This document shows positions 56,688 to 64,000 of a stretch of 64,000 nucleotides of DNA, one piece after another. Numbering within the stretch: position 1 is the stretch's first letter; each line of letters starts with the position of its first letter. A program made the translations under genes and the position numbers. The stretch is from Phoronis australis (lineage: Eukaryota > Phoronida > Phoronidae): positions 72,240 through 136,239 of the forward strand of contig NMRA01000178.1 of assembly GCA_002633005.1 (NCBI GenBank). Reading direction: 5' to 3'. Under the pieces are notes generated by a model. That model was not told the origin of the DNA. It was given only the letters and a program-made list of their open reading frames with translations, and ran no database searches.

Positions 56688-59600
56688 CTAATCCTTGTCC
56701 TGATTTCCAGAGTTAGATAGATTTAGAACGATGTTTTTGGCCCAGCTGAGGTCAGCCTTGAGGAGTAGGCCATATGTTACTGCACAGTCATGAACACATG
56801 CATTGGTATCATTGAAACAGTGGTTCAACAACCGGCCTAGACTGTCTTGACACTCTGCTGGTCGCTTGAAGAACAATTTCAATGTGCATGTTAACAAGCA
56901 CAGCTTCACACAACATTCCACCTCCTCATCAATGCTGTCTATACTTGATTCAATAATGTACGGACTGTCGTCAATGTATTCCCCGTATTCTCCAATTAAC
57001 CAATAGAGGGCACTTCTACCAGAGGCATCGGATAGATTTTCAACTGATCTTGGTAATGCACTTAAAGCATCCCTTAAATTCTCCAATTTCCTCAAGTCAA
57101 TATTTTGCAACGATCTCAACACAGCACAAGTTGTGTGAGCCTGGTTTAATTCCAGTAACGTCAATAATTTCGCTGCACATTTAGTGAACGCCGTGTGAAT
57201 ATTGTGTGCAACTGTTGACAATGCTTGAACACCAGCCTGCACTATCTGTGATGATGTATCAGTGCAATACATTCCTAACTCATCAATCACTTCATCTGCG
57301 TTACTTTCACATACAAGCTGGGACAACAACTTAATTTTAGGAATTTTCACATAACTTGGTTCATTATATTTACAGAAAAAAGATGAATATCTGGCTGCAA
57401 AAATGTCAGTGAACTGGACCACCAAGTCTTTTATTGTGTCCAACACAATACAGCACAGCTCAGGGTTACTACTGTTGAGGATACTTGTCAGTGATTGGCT
57501 GGCTCGTTTGACCACTTCTGACGTCAGCTGTGCATTATCACTAACAAGATGCATGAAGAGCTGAAAACAGCCAATCACAACTGCACTGTTGTTGTGCTTT
57601 AACAATGGATCACAGATGTCCATTATACCATACACATCATCAACCGATTTGGGTTTGTATTTCTGAAGCATTTTCAAAATAGTAGGCAAGGACCACTCAT
57701 TGAACTCTGACATTCTGTTGACCAAATGATTCGCAATGTGTTCATTAACCACCATTCCACCCTCATGTTCAAGAATCTCCTCCAGTGCTGACACACAGTT
57801 GACCACAACAATAGGGTCTTCATCCCTTATAAGGGCGTACAGGGTGTCCAGAAACCCATGATCTTCCATAGTGTGGGGGTTGGCATGATGGAGCTTCACA
57901 CAACCCAACACTGCGGCTCTGCGTACATATGGGCTGCGATCTTCAAGAGCTCTTTCCACAGGGCTAACAGCATACTCAGTGAGTTGAGAGTGCCTTAACG
58001 CACACAATGTCTTCACAGCCAAACCTCTGATAAGCGGATTGGAGTCCACGCAGTCTTTTAACAGGGTGTTGATTGCTAGGATAACTAAGTCCTTCTCTGC
58101 CTCAGCATGTTGTGTCACACAATGACACGCCAGTTTCTTCACAACAATGTCTGGATGAGCTAGAATTTTAACAACATTGGAGAAAATTGGTTGGATGTCA
58201 ATTTTCCTCGTCATCATACCAACAACCTGAAAATAGAAAAACGAAAATATGTTAAAAATGGTTGAATTTAAATTGTATTGCAGGGCCCTTGTTCATCCGA
58301 AGGGAAATGTGCCTGTGCCTTCTGAGAGAGTAATTTTTTGGGGTGAGGTGGAAATCCTACCTCACGATAACCATCAATAGCAACCCCCCCACCCTGTTCA
58401 AGCCCTCATAGGCTCAGCCAAAACTAACATTTTGCACTACTTCAAATTGTGATTCTAACCTCGAGGGGAATTTTTCAATCACTTGAAGGGAATTTTGGGG
58501 CCTCATAATGGAAACATCACATGATTTTCAATAAGTTTCAGAGGGGTATGGGACATATATTCAGCCCCAAAAATGAGGGATTGAGGGCCCTGTATTGTAT
58601 CATGGGTATAAATTTCTTAGCACAGAAAGACCACATAGGGCACACTCAGAAATGTTCATTTACTAAAGTATTTTTTTAGTTCAAGAAGAGCCCCTTGGGA
58701 GTTCATAAAAAAGATGCGAAAATGTATGTTTGAACACATCACCCTTGAAATGAATAGTGGACTTTCAATTACGAAAAGGGATATTTCATTAAGAACATTA
58801 AGTTAAGCATAGATACATGATCTGAAGTGTTTTTTAGCAGTTTGGATAATTTTAATCAGTGAAAATTCGCCAACTAACATTTTGGGCTTGGAAGGGGTAA
58901 CTGGTAGGCACAGAGATTTAGAAGTTTGAGGATGGTTTGTAGTAAATCATCAATGTCATTCATACACAATAGGCCGCTTGATATTGTCATGCAACATCAG
59001 CGAGTGAAAGAAGTTCTTTGTGAACCCTCCTCTAAGTCACACAACTGTCCCAACTGGCCAGAGTAAGTAACACAGTGTGGCAAATAGTTTATGGTCCTGG
59101 CTGAGAAGATATTGCTTCATTATACCTTATGGTTTTTAATAGCCAACTTCCACATATCATAGTGTCATGATAAGTGGCTGACAAAGATGCCTGTGAACAA
59201 GCTAAGGCTGAATCTGTCTACAACTCAAAGTCAAAACTGTCGAAGGACAGAAATCTGTAGCCTGCTTGACTGGACAGAGCCAGCAAAAGACAAAACGTTT
59301 CAAGAAATGCTATTTGGAGTCATATAGTCAGAACACAAAAGACAGTTGAGTTGTAGTCTCTTCGAGAAAGAGATCCCCGAATAGAACGAGTCCCATACCA
59401 TAGCCTAAAGCAATGTGCCACAAGGCAAGTGAGAGGAGTGTAGTAATTGCCGAAATCACCAATTCACACACAGGAATCGAACAAGCGACCACAATAAAAC
59501 GAGCAAGGATGCTTAGGGTTAGTTTACCCATAAGCACCTGGCTATGGCATAGCTTATGCCTATGGCTATGCCTATGCCATGCCCTAACATGGGCCATGGC

Positions 59601-59744
59601 TTACCAACTGAACTTGACTGTACAGTGTCAACAATCAACAACTGCAAAGTGGCTTACAGATTTCATTAACTTTCTAGACTTGTACTGATCCTGGAATGTC
59701 TCGGGATTCTCAAATATTTCTTTTAAGCGCTGAAAAGTCGGCAT
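56688..59744 (-). CDS. AP4B1: AP-4 complex subunit beta, trunk only (541 residues)
   Basis: Two coding exons: 59658-59744 (29 codons, MPTFQRLKEIFENPETF to RKLMKS, donor GTAAGC) and 56688-58226 (acceptor ctattttcag, starting VVGMMTRKID). Their phase-0 join reproduces the AP-4 beta N-terminus. Blocks such as LAINTLLKDC, NPLIRGLAVKTLCALR, YVRRAAVLGCVKLH, DEDPIVVVNC.SALEEIL and RPAECQDSLGRLL match AP4B1. AP-4 is a clathrin-independent coat at the trans-Golgi network that sorts ATG9 and other cargo. The frame stops at residue 541, close to the end of the trunk, while vertebrate AP4B1 is about 740 residues with a hinge and an appendage. No donor is evident before the stop. An in-frame ATG at 59861 would add 39 unconserved residues; I prefer 59744 on family length. 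Confidence 0.93.
58281..58592. mobile_element. MITE with CAGGGCCCT...AGGGCCCTG ends
   Basis: cagggcccttgttcatc at the left and gattgagggccctg at the right are inverted, with tgtattg repeated on both sides as a likely target duplication (7-8 bp). An inverted relative is at 63187-63505. It lies in the AP4B1 intron. Confidence 0.7.
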
Positions 59745-60140
59745 TGTCGTGCCTGAACCCTGTGCCTGAACCGAGTAACGGACCCTGCACAACTGGACAC
59801 ACACTTGAGAACTTTCAGCGAACCCGGAAGTAGGGAACACTGGTTGCCGCTGGGTGGCCATTAGGAGAACGACATGGGATTTTCATTTTTGCAAAAATAA
59901 GCTCAAATATAGTTTTTTAATCTTTTATATTGGAATAGGTCAATAATTCAACCAATAATTGGAACTATAACGCATTTAACTTGCACACAAGGCAGGGCAG
60001 GAAGTGACTTCCGCCACTTACGACTTTGCGACTTTCTGCGGATAATTAAAATCAGAAGTCTCGAAATGTTTTCGACTTCAACTGTGCTGTTTTCTTGATG
60101 GTGTCAATTGTGAAACTTGGAAGCATTCTACTTTTTAAGG
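59745..60140. promoter_or_regulatory. Divergent AP4B1/TMEM9 promoter
   Basis: 396 bp separate the two start codons. The interval holds an ETS site ccggaagt (59824-59831), a palindromic ETS pair ggaagtgacttcc (60000-60012, continuing cgcc) and overlapping CCAAT boxes accaataattgg (59951-59962). No TATA box is obvious. This is the makeup of a housekeeping bidirectional promoter; that both transcripts start here is inferred from the geometry. Confidence 0.65.
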
Positions 60141-63100
60141 ATGTTGTACTTGGCCATATTTTTGATGAGTTTTGTGATATCTGTGTTGGTAAGTTATGTT
60201 GAGTAGGCAGTCAACAGCACGGGAGCTTATCTAGGCAATGACCATCGCCTCTGTTGAGTGTTGGCCCTGTTGCAGACCAAGTAGGCCACCCGACCAAGAC
60301 GGACCAAGTTAACTTGGTCGGCTTACATGGTCGGACCTCGCAGACCAAGTAGATACCTCCGACCGAGTTGCAAGGTACCGTTGATACCTGAATGTTTGCC
60401 ATAGTGTTATAATATGAANGGAACTGAAATAGGGACTGCTCGACGAAAAAGTTTCATAACGGGAGTATTTGTTCGAGTTGGAAGGAATTAAACACATCGA
60501 CAACCTCTTAAGGTGTTCCTCTATGCGCAAAAGGTATTTGTAACAACGTGACTTTGTTGGTTTAGTCGGTGCGAGGCATAATTCGCCGAAAAGCTTCCGG
60601 CGTACAGAGCGCCTATAGCCTCTACATCGCCTCTGCTTCGGGCCAACAGAGGCGATGGTCATTGCCTAGAGCTTATCTTGATCTGATTGCATACGACATC
60701 TCTCATACATTATGTTTGTTATGTCGTGTAATATTGCATATATAGTGTATGAGAGGTACCGTACATGCTAGAAATACCGCCTGAAGTTGAAGAGGCCCTG
60801 GGGGATGTTATCTTTTTGAAGGCACTTTACAACACTTCGGCATATTTTGGCTAAGGCAGGGCTAAGCTGAGCATTACTCCATTAGGCTGTTGGACAGTAA
60901 CCGCTGTCTCTAACTGGCCAGTGGAGACGGTGAAGCTCCTATACGCTGGAAGCTTTTTGGAGAATTATGCCTCACACTGATTAAGATATCAAAGTCACGT
61001 ACCTTTTGCGTATAAATGGACACCTTAGGTCTTAGGAGGCCGTCAATGTCTTTAATTCCTTCCAACTAGAACAAATACTCCCGTTATCAAACTTTTTCTT
61101 TAAGCAGTCCTTCATTCAGTCCCCAAAATTGGAAACTGGCCATTTTTACACAGGGCACGCCAGGGGATATGGCGTCATACCACCTGCCACGTAGCAGCAT
61201 CAAATACAAAAGCAAGCAGTGGATTGGCATCTGTGCTGAGTGTCTAATATGGAAATATCTAGGTTAAACATTTTTAAGTTTGGTCTGCTCTCCACGTGTT
61301 GGCCACATCACGTGACCCAATGAAATTTATAAGTCTGAAAAGATTTCTGCCCCGACCAGGACAAACGCGGGACCTTCTCCTAAATGTGCAGATGCTACAT
61401 AGTCTGTTGAGCACAGTAATCGAATCACACCTAGTAATGGGCATCCCGCCCTTGAACTCATGAATTCCCACAGTGTAACACTTTAAAGGAATTTCTACGC
61501 TGTCCTGTGCTATGCAAGAATATTCCAAGATCGCGCAGATTCTTTCATGTTATGGAACATAGCTTTTAATGGCATCACCTTTTACTATATTTTGTTTTGC
61601 TCACCTTTTACCCAGATGGTTGCAAAGCTGCACATTTATACAGCTCAGCACCAAGGCTAACTTGTGAGTCATTTTAGTTTCAAGTCACTTCTCATATAAT
61701 TTACTACCTATGGGAAGAACTTTGAATTAATAAGAATCGCACAATTATCCAGTCTTGTTCTTGGTGTATCCTTGCACCAATTTTGAAAGTTGTAGAGCAG
61801 CTAGTTGATATTTGAATCGAAGTTAAAGAATTTTGGTCAAACTTCTGTATGATGTTGTTGAATAACCGAAGTAAACCATGACGTTTAACTGCTAAATTTT
61901 TTATCAAAACAAAACTGTTATGTAGTGATTGAGAGCATTTTGCACTCAGAATTTTGCCTACAATTCAATTTAAGTTTTCATGTAAACCCAGACCAATTTT
62001 TAACGTTTGTTGTTTTAGTGGGATCTGATTAGAGCGACAAAAAATGATTTCTTATTTATAGATACTGTATGCTTTTAAGTCAGATAAATAAGTACCTGGA
62101 AAGAATAATTGTTTGCAATTCAAAAATTTTATTGGCACTTGCGACCATCTGCTGACATCCATGCTACCGTGATCTAGGTCACTGTATGTCAGCCTCGAGT
62201 TACTCTTTACTGCTACTGTTCCAAATCCAAAAACAAAACTTACAAAAGTTGTTTGAATTTAGTGTCTGGTTGATGTTTGATGAGCCAAAACTCTAAGTGT
62301 TCTGGAAATGGGACATTGACTGTATTCTGTATTCTATGACTGAGAGTCCTGTTCAGTTGTTCAGTTGAGAGTTCAGTAACAGTGTTCATGGATACGCAAG
62401 CTTATCTCGATCTCTTTTGAACATAACTCATCGTCAGGGAGAAACCAATATTAGGGTTGCTAGCAACTGACAAGTGTGTCATGCTATGGTGAGATGAGAA
62501 CGAAGTTTGTGTGGCAGCCAATGTTCATCGAGTGCAACTGAAGTTCCAGTCCAAACATGCATGATGATATATGAAAGACGTGTTCTAAATATATTGAGAT
62601 AAGCATCCATGCTCTTGGCTATAAAATCACATTGATTAAATACCTCAAATATTTGGTGCTTCCCGGGAGTGGAACTTACGACCCATGACTCAAGAGCCAA
62701 GGGCGTAACCAGTCGGCAAAGAGAAGTTGCACAAAGGCCAACTGAATTGGGCAGGCTTAGTGCAGTTTACTGGAAGTCTCACAGACTGTTTCCCATAGTC
62801 TAGCCACTGAACCAGTAATCGAACCCACAACCAAGTTATGCATCTTAACCATTCAAATATCACGCATGTAAAAGTCTTCAGTTGTGCCAAGCAATACAAA
62901 TCTTGTCATTGTTTTGGTCCATCCCTGCAGGCTGACTATGAAGATATCCGATGTGTGTGCGTCTGCCCTCCATTGGCAGCCAACTCAACTATGAAAGCTA
63001 AGAAGGTATACAGGCTGCCCAACCTGACTCCTGAGAACTGGTAAGATGTAACATGGAGGCTGATTAGAATGAAAACTGAAATGTGATATAATGTATGTCT

Positions 63101-63783
63101 TTGTAATTATTATTATTATGTAATCTACATCCAGGTATTGAGTGTGGTCTCAATGTACTGACAGGATTATTGCTGTGCTGAGTTTGTAGGGCTCTTAATC
63201 CCTCGATTTTAGGCCGAACATCAACCCCATGTTAAGTCCATTTCCCTACTCTCTGAAAAATGTTGCAAAATCTCAAGAAATTCCCCTCATGAAGCCCAGA
63301 AATTTCCCTCAAGTGGTTGAAAAATTCTACTTGAGTTTCGAATCACTTGTAGCTCACACAGGTGACAATTTGAAAGAGCACATAAGAGGTGTAGGGGGGG
63401 CTGTTGGTGGTAATTGGGGGGTAGAATTTCCCCCCTCACCCTAAAAAATTCTCCTCTCAAAAGGCACAGGTGCCTTTCCCCTAAGGTGATTGAGGGGCCT
63501 GACTTGTCACATCCATAGATGAAGAAAAATATTAAGTGGGGGTGGATAGAATTCCTTTAAAGTGGTAAAACTTCTCTGTGTGTTTGATTAGATTAGCTTG
63601 GATAATTGTCATTTGTGTCAGCAGTTGTGTCATTGTGATTACTGTCTCCTGTTCATTTTGTCTAGCAACTGTGAGTACGTACTGGATCAGATCAACGTGG
63701 CCAGCCTGACTCCAAAGGAACTGACACAGTTTTGTCTACGATGTCAGTGTCAATATGAGAAGAGACAGACAACAACTATAAAG
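60141..63783 (+). CDS. TMEM9: TMEM9 family lysosomal/endosomal membrane protein (5' part, runs off the window)
   Basis: Three coding exons join in frame: 60141-60188 (MLYLAIFLMSFVISVL, the signal peptide), 62931-63040 and 63666-63783, all with GT/AG ends and phases 0, 2, 0. The second exon gives YEDIRCVCVCPP, the family hallmark after the signal peptide, and an N-glycosylation site (NST). The third gives NCEYVL, then CLRCQCQYEKRQTTTIK, matching the juxtamembrane end of the TMEM9/TMEM9B luminal domain. The transmembrane helix and cytoplasmic tail should follow in exons beyond the window. Family members are type I membrane proteins of late endosomes and lysosomes; human TMEM9 is linked to CLC transporters and V-ATPase. 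TMEM9 and TMEM9B cannot be separated here. Confidence 0.92.
60232..60668. mobile_element. 437-bp MITE, full-length relative of the 64-bp element
   Basis: Terminal repeats taggcaatgaccatcgcctc and its reverse complement, flanked by the perfect 9-bp duplication gagcttatc (60223-60231 and 60669-60677). A single N lies at 60419. It sits in the first intron of TMEM9, 44 bp after the donor. Confidence 0.92.
60880..61130 (-). repeat. Inverted partial copy of the MITE interior
   Basis: ggaagctttttggagaattatgcctcac and the stretch 61005-61125 match 60423-60612 in reverse complement (gggagtatttgttcgagttgg with ccaactagaacaaatactccc). A third partial copy is at about 7030-7130. Confidence 0.75.
61131..62930. 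other. First intron of TMEM9, rest
   Basis: No other gene supported. Short open frames only. Confidence 0.5.
63187..63505. mobile_element. Inverted relative of the 58281-58592 MITE
   Basis: Shared interior motifs (gaaattcccctca, gtggttgaaaaattc, ctcaccctaaaaaattctc, aaaggcacaggtgcctttcccc) appear in the opposite order and strand to 58281-58592. It lies in the second intron of TMEM9. Confidence 0.65.
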
Positions 63784-64000
63784 GTATGGTGTCATAGTTC
63801 ACTGGAGCGACACCAGGTGGCACTGGTGATCAGAAACCATTGACAATAAAATAGTTACACAACTGATATAAACTCTGGTTCATCAGAATGAATCCATTGA
63901 TGTTTAGATCTTAATTACTGCCATTATGATCACGATGCTTGATGCTCAAACTCTCAACAGCCATTTTTAAAATCCGATCAATAGATGTCACCGAGTAAGT

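Noticed and set aside
59745-59861. AP4B1 N-terminal extension from the in-frame ATG at 59861
   Set aside because: The 39 extra residues have no counterpart in the family, and the start at 59744 gives the usual distance to the first conserved helix.

Overview
The window is eukaryotic, AT-rich nuclear DNA with intron-split genes (GT/AG junctions), long introns and intergenic stretches, many MITE-type repeats, two assembly gaps (7888-8345, 41301-41785) and several single-N joins. The gene content is animal: two cytidine deaminases, a death-effector-domain (DED) protein, a beta-microseminoprotein-like secreted protein, an ankyrin/SOCS-box protein, AP-4 beta (lost in flies and nematodes) and TMEM9. 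This fits an invertebrate deuterostome or another non-ecdysozoan animal; I cannot name the species.

Layout. 1-4400: a decayed copy of a duplicated block, holding the last exon of a DED-gene paralogue (1129-1371, +), a broken cytidine deaminase exon (1768-1808, -) and LINE-like repeats. 7384-12606 (+): a five-coding-exon gene for a 224-residue protein, one DED plus a linker and a C-terminal domain I do not recognise. 13370-16190 (-): cytidine deaminase copy A, convergent with it and carrying an LTR-like sequence in its last intron. 16500-18300: the same repeats as 2170-3900. 20496-25275: a tandem duplication of about 2 kb that doubles the last exon of cytidine deaminase copy B, whose other exons run to 30851 (-). 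30000-39000: MITEs (one carrying a tRNA-like SINE piece) and the 3' end of a Penelope-like element with a hammerhead-like core. 39317-40039 (+): two exons of the microseminoprotein-like gene. 48752-50980 (+): the ankyrin/SOCS-box gene with one large coding exon. 56688-59744 (-): AP4B1 in two coding exons, apparently without an appendage domain. 60141 onward (+): the first three coding exons of TMEM9, which runs off the right edge; it shares a short ETS/CCAAT-rich divergent promoter with AP4B1.

The genes do not form one pathway. The strongest points for follow-up are the duplicated DED-gene/cytidine-deaminase block with its unassigned C-terminal domain, a MITE family with 9-bp target duplications that includes a 64-bp copy made almost only of its inverted repeats, the truncated AP4B1, and signs that two local tandem duplications are assembly artefacts of unmerged haplotypes.
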